Source: Marinilactibacillus piezotolerans (GTDB lineage: Bacteria > Bacillota > Bacilli > Lactobacillales > Carnobacteriaceae_A). Taken from it: a DNA stretch of 61,909 nucleotides. Every line of letters starts with the position of its first letter. Position 1 is the first letter of the stretch. Below, piece after piece: positions 44,863-54,100 of this stretch. The notes beneath the pieces were generated by a model. The model was not told the DNA's origin. It saw only the letters and a program-made list of their open reading frames with translations, and did not search any database. The stretch spans positions 1-61,909 of the forward strand of contig NZ_FOSJ01000010.1 in NCBI RefSeq assembly GCF_900114235.1. Reading direction: 5' to 3'. Position numbers and translations under genes: made by a program.

Positions 44863-45705
44863 ATGAGTAAAAATGTTATTATCGATGCAGGACATGGTGG
44901 AACAGACACAGGAGCGAATGGTCTTGGAGTAATGGAAAAAGACTGGGCATTAGAAATCAGTCGCTATCAGTATAAACGACTGAAAGAATTGGGCGCACAA
45001 GTGGCTTTGACTAGAAAAGGGGACAGTACTTTAAGTCCTACAGAACGAGTTGCACGAATCAAAAATCAGTATGATGTCTGTGTATCGAATCATTGGAATG
45101 CTTATGACGGAACCGCCAGCGGAATTGAGACAATACATTCTGTTCACGCCAAATCAGCTTTTGCACAGCAATTAGCAGACCATTTAGTTTCTGCTACTGA
45201 TTTACCCCTGCGTAGAGTATTTAAAAGGTCAATCAGTACAGGTGTGGACTATTACTTTCTACACCGTCTAACAGGTCGTACTGAAACAGTAATCATAGAG
45301 TATGGATTTATAGATAACCAGCGAGACTTTGATTATTATAACAATGTATCCCATTTCAATACTGCTGCTGAGGCTATTATTGAAGGGATCTGTGAAAAAA
45401 TTGATGTAAAGTATCAGCCCGTTAAAGCTCTGAGTGAGCAAAGTAAGAAAAATATTAATCAGACTTCTAAGACTATTAGTTATATAGGAAAAAGAGTAGA
45501 AAGTATTTTTAATGGAACACTTCGCTTTTATAACCAGCCTAGCTGGAAAGATGAGGATGTATATGGTCAGCTTTTAAAAGGACAAGGATTTCCAGAAATT
45601 ATTGAGAAGATCAAAGTAGGGAGCAGAGAGCAGTATAAAGTGAAAAATTCAAATGGCCAGATTTTTTATCTGACTGCTAGTCCAACGTATGTAAAAGTAA
45701 TTTAA
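44863..45705 (+). CDS. N-acetylmuramoyl-L-alanine amidase (Amidase_3) with C-terminal SH3-like part
   Basis: Zinc amidase that cuts the amide between MurNAc and the stem peptide. Zinc and catalytic residues fit: His11 in DAGHGG, Glu25, His77 in SNHWNA and Glu146 in IIEYGF. The last ~80 residues look like a small SH3-type wall-binding domain. No signal peptide, so export needs lysis, a holin or a nonclassical route, as with phage endolysins and some fratricins. 280 aa. Co-transcribed with the sigma factor (17 nt gap, TTAGGAGATG ribosome site). Confidence 0.88.
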   Translation: MSKNVIIDAGHGGTDTGANGLGVMEKDWALEISRYQYKRLKELGAQVALTRKGDSTLSPTERVARIKNQYDVCVSNHWNAYDGTASGIETIHSVHAKSAFAQQLADHLVSATDLPLRRVFKRSISTGVDYYFLHRLTGRTETVIIEYGFIDNQRDFDYYNNVSHFNTAAEAIIEGICEKIDVKYQPVKALSEQSKKNINQTSKTISYIGKRVESIFNGTLRFYNQPSWKDEDVYGQLLKGQGFPEIIEKIKVGSREQYKVKNSNGQIFYLTASPTYVKVI

Positions 45706-45719
45706 ATATATGAATTAAT

Positions 45720-45759
45720 AAAGCCTTTCCATTTCTTAGTGAAACGGAAAGGCTTTTAT
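45720..45759. terminator. Bidirectional terminator between amidase and ComK-like gene
   Basis: Stem AAAGCCTTTCC / GGAAAGGCTTT (45720-45730 and 45746-45756) with an inner ATTT/GAAA-rich loop, T-runs on either strand. It serves the convergent genes. Confidence 0.85.
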
Positions 45760-45769
45760 AGATTAGTGT

Positions 45770-46615
45770 TCAAGTTTCTATCTCATCTTCAATCAATGAA
45801 AAAGCTTCTTTAATATCTTCTAAATATGGATCGTCTTCTCCAAGAGTTAAAGTAACCATCTTATAGGATAAAGAATAGACTAGTTTTGTATGCCAGCCAA
45901 TAGGAGAGGGGGCATCAGCACCGGTCATTTTAGTTCTTGTTTTTCTTTGTAATAATGTATCTGTGTCAAAATTTTGTGTAGGTGCAAATAATAGTTGCCA
46001 CTCTCTGGAAATCTGTAATTCAACTAAGTATAAACGAATAGCCTGATCAAATAATTTATGGACATTTTTGATATTTAAGTTAATGATCAGCTCATGATGA
46101 TGAACAAAGCTTAAGAGGGTTTTATCTTTATAGGATGAATAATTCTTTAAGTGATGGAGTCCAATCCAATTCACATTTTGTTTTGAAGGACCTTTATCTG
46201 GAACAAAAACAATGGTTCCTGCTACATATGGACATTTTCGATTAATATTGATAACTCTGCCTAAATTTTGAATAGTTGAATAAGGAACATGGTCATTAAA
46301 ATAGGACTGCATAATTTGTGTGGTCGTTTCTTTACTTTTCAATACATCACCGCGGTATTGAAAGACGAGTGAATTATAATCGCTATCGGCAAGGTTTGAA
46401 ATATCACAAACATAGAGTGTTTCACTATCTACAATAATTTTCTTTAAAGGAATTGCTTGATCTATGTATTTTTTTAACTCTTCTGAACAAATTTGAAATG
46501 TAGTAGCTGAAGTTCTATAAATGGAGGGTGAGTCTTCTATCTTATCGCCAGGCATTCTCATGTTAGTACAGATAGTGTTCTGTAAATCATAAAGTATCTT
46601 TTTGGTTTGTTCCAT
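45770..46615 (-). CDS. ComK-family competence regulator (putative)
   Basis: 281-aa protein whose middle matches the ComK pattern by eye: a VYVCD-like strand early, a region RVININRKCPYVAGTIVFVP, then NWIGLHHLKNY, then an extended LIINLNIKNVHKLFDQA helix, as in ComK (pfam06338). Longer than Bacillus ComK (~190 aa), with extra sequence at both ends. It lies convergent to the ComX-like sigma factor. ComK activates DNA-uptake genes by binding AAAA-N5-TTTT boxes. Assignment is moderate; the ends are not recognised. AGAGGAATAA ribosome site. Confidence 0.6.
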   Translation of the reverse strand: MEQTKKILYDLQNTICTNMRMPGDKIEDSPSIYRTSATTFQICSEELKKYIDQAIPLKKIIVDSETLYVCDISNLADSDYNSLVFQYRGDVLKSKETTTQIMQSYFNDHVPYSTIQNLGRVININRKCPYVAGTIVFVPDKGPSKQNVNWIGLHHLKNYSSYKDKTLLSFVHHHELIINLNIKNVHKLFDQAIRLYLVELQISREWQLLFAPTQNFDTDTLLQRKTRTKMTGADAPSPIGWHTKLVYSLSYKMVTLTLGEDDPYLEDIKEAFSLIEDEIET

Positions 46616-46943
46616 TTGATTTATTCCTCTCTTTATATCTCAAGATCAGTCGATAAAACTAATGAAGAGATAATTTTTATTTGTAAAATCATTATAACAA
46701 ATTTGTGTTGTTATTCACAAATGGAGAATGAATAATAATAAGATTTTACTAGAGAACAGTAAAACCATCATTATAAAATACAATTTTGTTTTTTGTTACA
46801 TTTATAAAAAGCTTTAGTATTAAAGGATTTAAGAACTAAATATACTCTGAAATCGGAAATAGTTAATTTAATCCTCTGAAATTTTGACGAACACTTAAAA
46901 AAACTGATAGAATCTATAAGTCATTAAAAAAAGGAGAGTACTA
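46616..46943. other. Divergent intergenic region, ComK-like gene and ABC transporter
   Basis: About 330 nt. Contains the inverted pair ACAAATTTGT (46697) and ACAAAT (46717) region and one AAAATACAATTTT (46775-46787), which has the AT-box form but can occur by chance in such AT-rich DNA. The AAAGGAGAG ribosome site of the ABC gene is at 46930. No gene seen. Confidence 0.4.
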
Positions 46944-47804
46944 ATGAATAAAAAAAGAAAAGTAATTGCTAATATTATTTTAGGTAGTGCGCTGTTTCTG
47001 ACAGCATGTGGGACTGATTCGCAAGAAGATACAAGTAGTGAAAACACTGCTTGGGATGATATTCAAGAAGCTGGTGTGTTGCGTGCAGCTACTTCTGGAA
47101 CATACTATCCCAACTCTTACCATGATGAAGAAACGAATGAATTAACTGGTTTTGAAGTTGAAATTTTACGTGAGATTGGTGAGCGTCTGGATTTGGAAGT
47201 TGAATTTACTGAAATGGGTGTCGATGGAATGTTGACATCACTTAATAGTGATCAGCTTGATATTGCAGCATTAAGCATCAGCCATGCTGGTGAAAATGCG
47301 GATAAGTTTAATTATTCAATTCCTTACAAATATACGTATATGTCTATGATCGTTAGAGAAGAAGACAATTCTGGGATTGAAACGATGGAAGATCTGGACG
47401 GTAAAAAAGCAGCAGGTGCAGCAACTACTTCTTATATGAAAATCGCTGAACAATATGGTGCAGAACTCGTTATTTACGACAACGCTACAAATGACCAATA
47501 TCTTTGGGATGTTGCAAATGGACGGACAGATGTTATCATTAACGATTATTATGGTCAGACAATGGCATTAGAAGCTTTTCCGGAGATTCCAGTCAAGATT
47601 CAGGAAGATCTCTTTTTTAATCCAAGTTATACAAACTTTTCAATGAAACTAGGCAATGATCAGTTGACCGAAGCAGTGGACGGAGCACTTGAAGATATGC
47701 ATGCTGATGGGACCTTAAGTGAATTATCTGAAGAATATTATTATGGAGAAGATGTAACAAAAGAAAAAGATATGGATATTATGACAATAGAAATTGAGGA
47801 ATAA
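46944..47804 (+). CDS. Amino-acid ABC transporter substrate-binding lipoprotein
   Basis: Family 3 solute-binding protein for polar amino acids. N-terminal lipoprotein signal with lipobox LTAC (Cys22). The mature part has the SBP_bac_3 pattern: GVLRAATSGTYYPNSY, GFEVEILREI, LDIAALSISH, GKKAAGAATTSYMK. 286 aa. The permease gene starts 2 nt after its stop. Exact ligand not readable. Confidence 0.92.
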   Translation: MNKKRKVIANIILGSALFLTACGTDSQEDTSSENTAWDDIQEAGVLRAATSGTYYPNSYHDEETNELTGFEVEILREIGERLDLEVEFTEMGVDGMLTSLNSDQLDIAALSISHAGENADKFNYSIPYKYTYMSMIVREEDNSGIETMEDLDGKKAAGAATTSYMKIAEQYGAELVIYDNATNDQYLWDVANGRTDVIINDYYGQTMALEAFPEIPVKIQEDLFFNPSYTNFSMKLGNDQLTEAVDGALEDMHADGTLSELSEEYYYGEDVTKEKDMDIMTIEIEE

Positions 47805-47806
47805 TT

Positions 47807-48490
47807 ATGGGGATTCAATGGGAATATATTTTTGACCCGGAGCTTGCCTGGGAGACATTACCTTTCCTTTTGGCCGGAGTACCAAAGACTTTGTTTATTG
47901 CGATTATCAGTACAGTAATCGGAATGATATTAGGGATGGTACTAACTTTAATGCGTATGTCTAGTATCTGGGTAGTAGGCTGGTTAGCAAGAGTTTATGT
48001 TTCATTTATGAGAGGAACACCTGCCTTAGTATTTTTATTTCTGATTTATTTTGGCTTGCCTTTCATTAATGTTCAATTTGATGCGATGACCGCAGCAATA
48101 ATCGGGTTCAGTCTTAACTCAGCAGCATATATATCAGAAATTCTAAGATCTTCTATTTCTTCCGTAGACTACGGACAATGGGAAGCTGCTAAAGCACTGG
48201 GTTTGAATAAGATCGTTACGATGCGTGCCATTATTTTACCTCAAGCAATTAGAATCGCCGTTCCTCCACTTGGGAATGTGCTGCTGGATGTAATCAAAGG
48301 AACTTCATTAGCAGCAATGATCACTGTTAATGAGTTATTTCAAAATGCACGTATTGTTGGTGGAAGAGAATATGATTATATGACAATGTATATAATGGTC
48401 GCATTGATTTACTGGGCAGTCTGCAGCATATTTGGGTACATGCAAAGTTATCTTGAAATTGTTTCTTCTAAATATGTAGAACAACATTAA
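47807..48490 (+). CDS. Amino-acid ABC transporter permease (HisM-like)
   Basis: Membrane permease with about five transmembrane segments and the EAA-type cytoplasmic loop EAAKALGLNKIVTMRAIILP (~125-144). 227 aa, full length. TTGAGGAATAATT precedes the ATG. A strong terminator follows 8 nt later, so no ATP-binding gene belongs to this operon; the ATPase must be encoded elsewhere. Confidence 0.92.
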   Translation: MGIQWEYIFDPELAWETLPFLLAGVPKTLFIAIISTVIGMILGMVLTLMRMSSIWVVGWLARVYVSFMRGTPALVFLFLIYFGLPFINVQFDAMTAAIIGFSLNSAAYISEILRSSISSVDYGQWEAAKALGLNKIVTMRAIILPQAIRIAVPPLGNVLLDVIKGTSLAAMITVNELFQNARIVGGREYDYMTMYIMVALIYWAVCSIFGYMQSYLEIVSSKYVEQH

Positions 48491-48498
48491 CATTTTAT

Positions 48499-48536
48499 AA
48501 AAAGACTTTCTCCTAACATGAGGAGAAAGTCTTTTT
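48499..48536 (+). terminator. Terminator of the ABC transporter operon
   Basis: Perfect 16-bp stem AAAAAGACTTTCTCCT / AGGAGAAAGTCTTTTT (48499-48514 and 48521-48536) with a 6-nt loop. The following 48537-48793 is AT-rich with no gene. Confidence 0.95.
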
Positions 48537-48793
48537 ATCATGAAACACTAAAGAGCTCGCTAAGAGTTTTAATAAATAATTTATTGTTTGAGTTATGAAA
48601 CCAAAAATTTAGATAATTCTATAAAATCCTTTTAGTATATTATATTTTTTAATAAATAACGAAGTGCTATTTTCAGTCGGTTACAGCAGGATCTATTGTG
48701 ATTTTTCTAACAAATATATGATATAATAACTGCAGAAAAACTGGTTTTATAACTATTTCTATCTAGTTTTGCTACTATAAAGGAGTGTATAAA

Positions 48794-49096
48794 TTGAAAA
48801 AAATCAAAGTACCCAAGTCTCAACTTTTAATAGTCAGCATTGTAATTATCATGCTATTTTACCTAATCTCCTTAGTTGCTAATTATGATTTCAACACCAT
48901 AATCTGGTATTCTTCAATTATTTTAACTGTTCTTGCCATAATTTTATCGGGTGCTTTAGTAAGTGGAGACAGACAGCGTGGGAATTATCATTCAAGCCCT
49001 GAAAATACAAATCAAGCGCTTAACTATAGTCAAATCATCCTGATAATTGCTATTCCGTTTTACTTAGTGTTGTTATTACAGTATCTAATTTATTAA
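48794..49096 (+). CDS. Small membrane protein, DUF5316-like
   Basis: About 100 aa with three hydrophobic segments (LLIVSIVIIMLFYLISLV, IIWYSSIILTVLAIIL, IILIIAIPFYLVLLLQ) and the intervening motif GALVSGDRQRGNYHS, which resembles DUF5316 proteins of Bacilli. TTG at 48794 is favoured because AAAGGAG lies 8 nt upstream; the GTG at 48785 overlaps that site. Function unknown. Confidence 0.6.
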   Translation: MKKIKVPKSQLLIVSIVIIMLFYLISLVANYDFNTIIWYSSIILTVLAIILSGALVSGDRQRGNYHSSPENTNQALNYSQIILIIAIPFYLVLLLQYLIY

Positions 49097-49408
49097 TTAT
49101 TTTAGAATAAAATATAATTAAATAGTTAATATCTTACATGATAACTAATAAAAACAATAAAATAGGAAATAGTTAAGAATGAGATAGAAATTAAAGTTAT
49201 AGTTATATTGAAAAAATAGTAAGTACATTAAATTATTATTAATGATCTAAACAGTAATAGTAATCAGTAATTTAGAAAATAAGGGCCATGGAAATAATTA
49301 CTATCTCCATGGCCCTTATTTTCAAAACTTGGAAGTACTAACAACTTCTCTTTTATAAATTAATATTACTAGTATTGATATTTTAGCTAGTATAAGTATA
49401 ATATTCAT
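49097..49408. other. Convergent intergenic region
   Basis: About 310 nt, AT-rich, with a strong bidirectional terminator at 49279-49320 and no gene. Confidence 0.6.
49279..49323. terminator. Bidirectional terminator
   Basis: Perfect 15-bp stem AATAAGGGCCATGGA / TCCATGGCCCTTATT (49279-49293 and 49306-49320) with T-runs on both sides. Confidence 0.9.
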
Positions 49409-50935
49409 TTATTTTTTCAGTCTTTGTGATATTTTCTGGTTCGCTGAATTTTTATAGTTTTGCTTAATCTTTTCTATAACGTTTAGTAACGGTTTAATAC
49501 TTTCTATATCTGTCTTAATAGGCATAAAAGCAATGGGCTGTTCTATATCCAAAAAGAGAGTTCCTGTGCTAACCAGAACGTCAAAATCATAAGATTCCAA
49601 TGCAGATTCAGAGATTAGAGGTTCAAGAAATAATTCTGTAGTTATAGAATCTTCTAACTTGGAGTCAAGTAAAGCTTTAATATCGTAGCCATGCTGATAA
49701 TTAATGTGACTATACAAAAGAATTTTACATCTTGAAAAATTATTATATAAATGAAAAGACAATTGCTCCCATTTTGAAATCAAAAAATACATCAGTTCTT
49801 CTGAATTAATTTGTTCGCTTATCAAATTCCGCTTTTTACATATTTCAATCAATTCTCGTTCAGCCAGCTCATAAAATAAAGGATAAGAAGATTTGAAAAT
49901 ATCAAGCAAACTATAATCTCTTGGTCTAAATACTAAATAGTTATTTAAACCAGTTGTAGAGTTGTAATAACTATAAAGTGTCATAAGCTCATCTAATTTA
50001 TGGACTAAATGTGAATGTTCATCCGAAGGTAAGTCAAAAACGTAGCTCAAATAATCTAAACTTTCTTTAATTTTATTTATATTTTCGTTTTTATGTTGAG
50101 TTTTTTCGTCTGACTTTATATAAGATCCATAATAATAAATATAAATATATGAAAATATTTTAGTATATTTAAGAGTGAAATCTTCTGAAAACGATAAACT
50201 GTTCAACCATTTCCTGATTTTTATTTCTGCATTTTTAAAATCAGAGGATGATAGATTATGATTTTTTAAAGGCATTTCAAATAATGACTTTTCTCTTTCT
50301 TCTCTAAATATATTTATTGCTAGGAACAATCTTATTTTATTAAAATTCAATGTTTCTATTCTCATTCCATCACTTAAACGGAAGGATTGAACCAATTTAG
50401 TTAGCGTGTTTTCACTAATACTTTGAAAGGGCCATTCTGTTTGACAATAAGCTTCATGAAAATATTTAGTATAGAATTTCCTGATTAAAAATTCGTCTCC
50501 TTTGATTTGATAGGGCCTAGAATCTAAAACCAGTCCATGTTTAACCAAAATTTTTCTTAATTGTGAAGCTAATCGACTTAATGACGACATACTGACAAAT
50601 AATTGTTCTTCCAGTTCCCTTGAAGTCATAGTTTGATTAAAGAAGAGCAATTCAAGCATTTTGAATCCAAGGGAGTTTCTAATAAGGTGCTGCTGAAAAT
50701 AGTCGATCCCTATATGCAGGGGGAGTTTCATGACGATTCCGCTACTTGAAGCATCAATCGTTCCTCCAATATCATTTAATTGACTTTTAATTTCATCAAG
50801 ATATGTTTTTGTACTCCGAATAGAAGTATTATTTTTTTGTGCTAAGTATTGAATAGTACAAGGTTTCTTTGCAAAATACAATGTTTCAACTATTAGATAC
50901 TTGCGGTTATCTTTTGCTGAAATCAGTTCCTTCAT
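49409..50935 (-). CDS. Mga-like transcriptional regulator divergent from adhesin
   Basis: 508-aa regulator of the Mga/AtxA type: N-terminal HTH (CTIQYLAQKNNTSIRSTKTY, ~20-40), second HTH (~95-125, MTSRELEEQLFVSMSSLSRL), helical PRD-like middle and an EIIB-like C-terminus. The ATG at 50935 (MKELIS) has GAGGGA 7 nt upstream; the earlier ATG at 50950 lacks one. Mga-type regulators commonly activate adjacent surface-protein genes, and this one is divergent from a large adhesin with a 38-bp dyad between them. Confidence 0.82.
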   Translation of the reverse strand: MKELISAKDNRKYLIVETLYFAKKPCTIQYLAQKNNTSIRSTKTYLDEIKSQLNDIGGTIDASSSGIVMKLPLHIGIDYFQQHLIRNSLGFKMLELLFFNQTMTSRELEEQLFVSMSSLSRLASQLRKILVKHGLVLDSRPYQIKGDEFLIRKFYTKYFHEAYCQTEWPFQSISENTLTKLVQSFRLSDGMRIETLNFNKIRLFLAINIFREEREKSLFEMPLKNHNLSSSDFKNAEIKIRKWLNSLSFSEDFTLKYTKIFSYIYIYYYGSYIKSDEKTQHKNENINKIKESLDYLSYVFDLPSDEHSHLVHKLDELMTLYSYYNSTTGLNNYLVFRPRDYSLLDIFKSSYPLFYELAERELIEICKKRNLISEQINSEELMYFLISKWEQLSFHLYNNFSRCKILLYSHINYQHGYDIKALLDSKLEDSITTELFLEPLISESALESYDFDVLVSTGTLFLDIEQPIAFMPIKTDIESIKPLLNVIEKIKQNYKNSANQKISQRLKK

Positions 50936-50994
50936 AAAAAAATCCCTCATTTCTAACTTTCGATAAAAAGTATATCAATATAAAATATCACGTG

Positions 50995-51032
50995 TTTTCA
51001 ATAGTTGCATTGTAGCATGCAATTATTGAAAA
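50995..51032. promoter_or_regulatory. 38-bp dyad between Mga-like regulator and adhesin gene
   Basis: TTTTCAATAGTTGCAT (50995-51010) and ATGCAATTATTGAAAA (51017-51032) are inverted repeats matching at 15 of 16 positions around a 6-nt centre. It lies 60 nt from the regulator start and 120 nt from the adhesin start, suited to control of both. Confidence 0.65.
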
Positions 51033-51151
51033 TGTAAAATGTGTAATATTTGATACACTCAATATGCATTCTTCTGATAATATTTTTGTAATTATCAGTA
51101 CATTCCGAAACTGAATATCTTAAATAGTCATTAAATATAGGGGGAAATCAC

Positions 51152-54100
51152 ATGAAGAAATTGAGTGTATATGTTTTAACGTTTATTATTCTGTTACAGC
51201 AAATATTTTCAATACCATTTACTGTAATTGCTGAAAGTTTTGATACAGAAAAAGAAATAACAATCAGTCAATTAGCTTTGACAAATGATTCGGGTGAGGA
51301 AATATCAGAAATTGATAGTGAATCTCCGGTCAATCTGTCTTTGAATTGGCAGTTTGAAAGTACTGATGATGAAATTGAAACGATTATTTCGCTTCCAGAA
51401 CAATTAAATGGTCAACAGTTTGAAAGCAAATTAATTGATGATAAAGGAAAAGAAGTAGGCACATATTTAGTTTCTGCTAATCAAATAATGTTATTGGCAA
51501 ATCCTAATACTGTAGGAGAAGGCAATATAAGTGTTTCATTACAATTAGAAGATGAATATACTGGAGAACAGGATTTAGAATTTATCATCAATGATACTGC
51601 AATTATAAAAACAATTTTTATAAATTCTAACCAAGAGAATAATACAGAACCTTCAATTGTAAATTCTTCGGAAGAGAATGATGAAGTAAATTTAGTCGAT
51701 GAGAATAAGGGTAAAGAGACTGATGATTCAAGTTCAGTGACAGATGCTGCAGATCAGGGTACTAGCAGTAATACTAATTATCAACCAAAAGCTGCTGAAA
51801 TAACTGCTATGCAAAATATTGATGATCAGATCATTTTTTCTAACGTCAGATTTACTGACGGAGATGAACAAGAATATGGCGCTGACTATCCATATAATCT
51901 TGATGCCAGTCCAATTGGAAGATTATACTTTGACTGGGAATTAATTGACCAACATACAGTGCAGTCTGGGGATACTTACACATTTAACTTACCGGCAGAA
52001 TTCAAACCTGTTGCTGGAACTAATGGACTACTTGGTGAAGTGGGTACTTGGACAGTCAATGCTGATGGCTTAGTGACTTTTGAATTTAATGAATATGTTG
52101 ATGGTGATGATGTAAATGGTAATTTCTGGTTTGAAATTACTTTAGATGAACAAGAATTAAGCGAATCTATTGAACAAGAAATCGCATTTGAAAATATTCC
52201 TGATTTTACGATTAATTTTCCAGTTACACCCAAAGGTGGAGCGTTGATCGATAAAAAAGGAACAATAAACAATGAAGGGTTTAATTCCTCTGAGGCTTAT
52301 TGGACAGTCGATATTAATACTGCTTTAAACAAATTAGTAAATGCAACAGTCACTGATAATATTCCAACAAATATGAATTATAAAGATAATAGTATGGAAG
52401 TCATTATACTTCAGATGAATCCGCAAGGTGACAGAACTGAGCAAGAAGTATTAGATCCAAGCAAATATTCAATTGAAGTAAATGAGGAAGGGAATCCTGT
52501 TGTACATTTTAATAATCTTAATGAAGAAGAAGCTAAGCAGGCATATCGATTAAACTATACAACTGAAATTGTAGAACCTAGTGAAGGATTTGATGGAACG
52601 CAGATATTCACGAACAGAGCTGTACTTGAAAATAATAATGAAATCTATCCGGCTGAATCTACTGTAAGCAGTGGATTTGGAAAAGAGATTGAGAAATTAG
52701 ATCCTGAATATAATTCAGAAACTCAAACATTCGATTGGACAATAAATTACAATTATAATCAAAAATATATTGATTCAGAAATTGGTTTAATCAAAGATTC
52801 ATGGAATCCTGCGGGAGTGATGGAACTTGATGCAGATGATCTATCTGTTTACCCTGTTTCTATTGATGAAAATGGAAATGCGGTAGTAGACGAAACAACT
52901 ATTGATCCTTCCAATTATCAGCTAACAATAAATCCGGATAAATCTGGATTTGAATTGAACTTTGTTGAAGATATTGACCAGCAAGCTTATCAAATTAAAT
53001 ATATGACCAAATTGGTTGGATCAAAAGGGACTGGTATTGTAGATAACAGTGGTACTGTTTCTAACACTGTTGAAACGAGTACAGAAAGAACCGACGGTAG
53101 CAGCGGAAGATGGACTCAACAAGGAATCATCAAAAGAAGAACAAATTTAGATATTAACCAAAAAACAATATCATGGAGAATTGACATCAATAAAAATGGA
53201 TATTTGATGGAGAATCTAGTGTTAACTGATGTCTTTACAGGAGATGGGTTATCTTTAATCGAAAATGCAGCTAATCATTCAGGTTTTGAGTTAAAAATAG
53301 TTAATGCTCAGGGAGAAGAATTTACCGGTTATACAATTGATGCAAATCCTGAAAATGGTTCAGGAAATGGATTTATATTGGAATTTACTGAACCAATAAA
53401 TGAACCTTTAATGATTGATTATACTACTCATTTTGAAAGAAATTCCGATGGAACTGGAGTATATAAAAACAGTGCATCTATTGATTGGCGCGAAGGGGAT
53501 ACAGATTATACAGTTGGTACTGGAGATATCAGTAGCGGAGATACGAAATTCACTGCAAGCAATGGTGTTAAGTCTGGAACATATAATGCAACAACTCAAC
53601 GAATTACTTGGGAAGTTAACACAAACTATGCAAGGCTTCCAATTCAGTCGCCTTATACGATTGAAGACCAGATTCCAGAAAATCAAGAAATAATCGAAGA
53701 TTCTATAACAGTATATAGTTATGAAGTTAATCAGACGGGTGATATATTAAATAAAATTCCTTTAAATAGCGATGCATATAGAATTGATCTTCCTACTACT
53801 GAGAATAATAAAAAATTAACCATTACTTTAGAAGAAGAATTGCTGGGAACTCGCACAGCAGTAGGTATCAGTTTTGATATAAAATTTGAAGATGATCTAA
53901 TTCAAGACAGTGAAGTAGCTAATCAAGCAGTCATCACAAATGGAGAAAATACTTTTAACCTAGATGCTACAGTTCCTATCCCTTATGGTGGAGAGTATGG
54001 TGATAAATTTGGAGAACAAGCTGGAGAGGCAAACGAAAGAGCAGACTGGACAGTTTATTTGAACCCCAACCGTTCAAGAATTCGTAACTTTGTATTAACA

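Noticed and set aside
46775-46787. AAAA-N5-TTTT box as a ComK binding site
   Set aside because: Only one clear AT-box, with no second box at the required 8, 18 or 31-bp distance; expected by chance in such AT-rich DNA.
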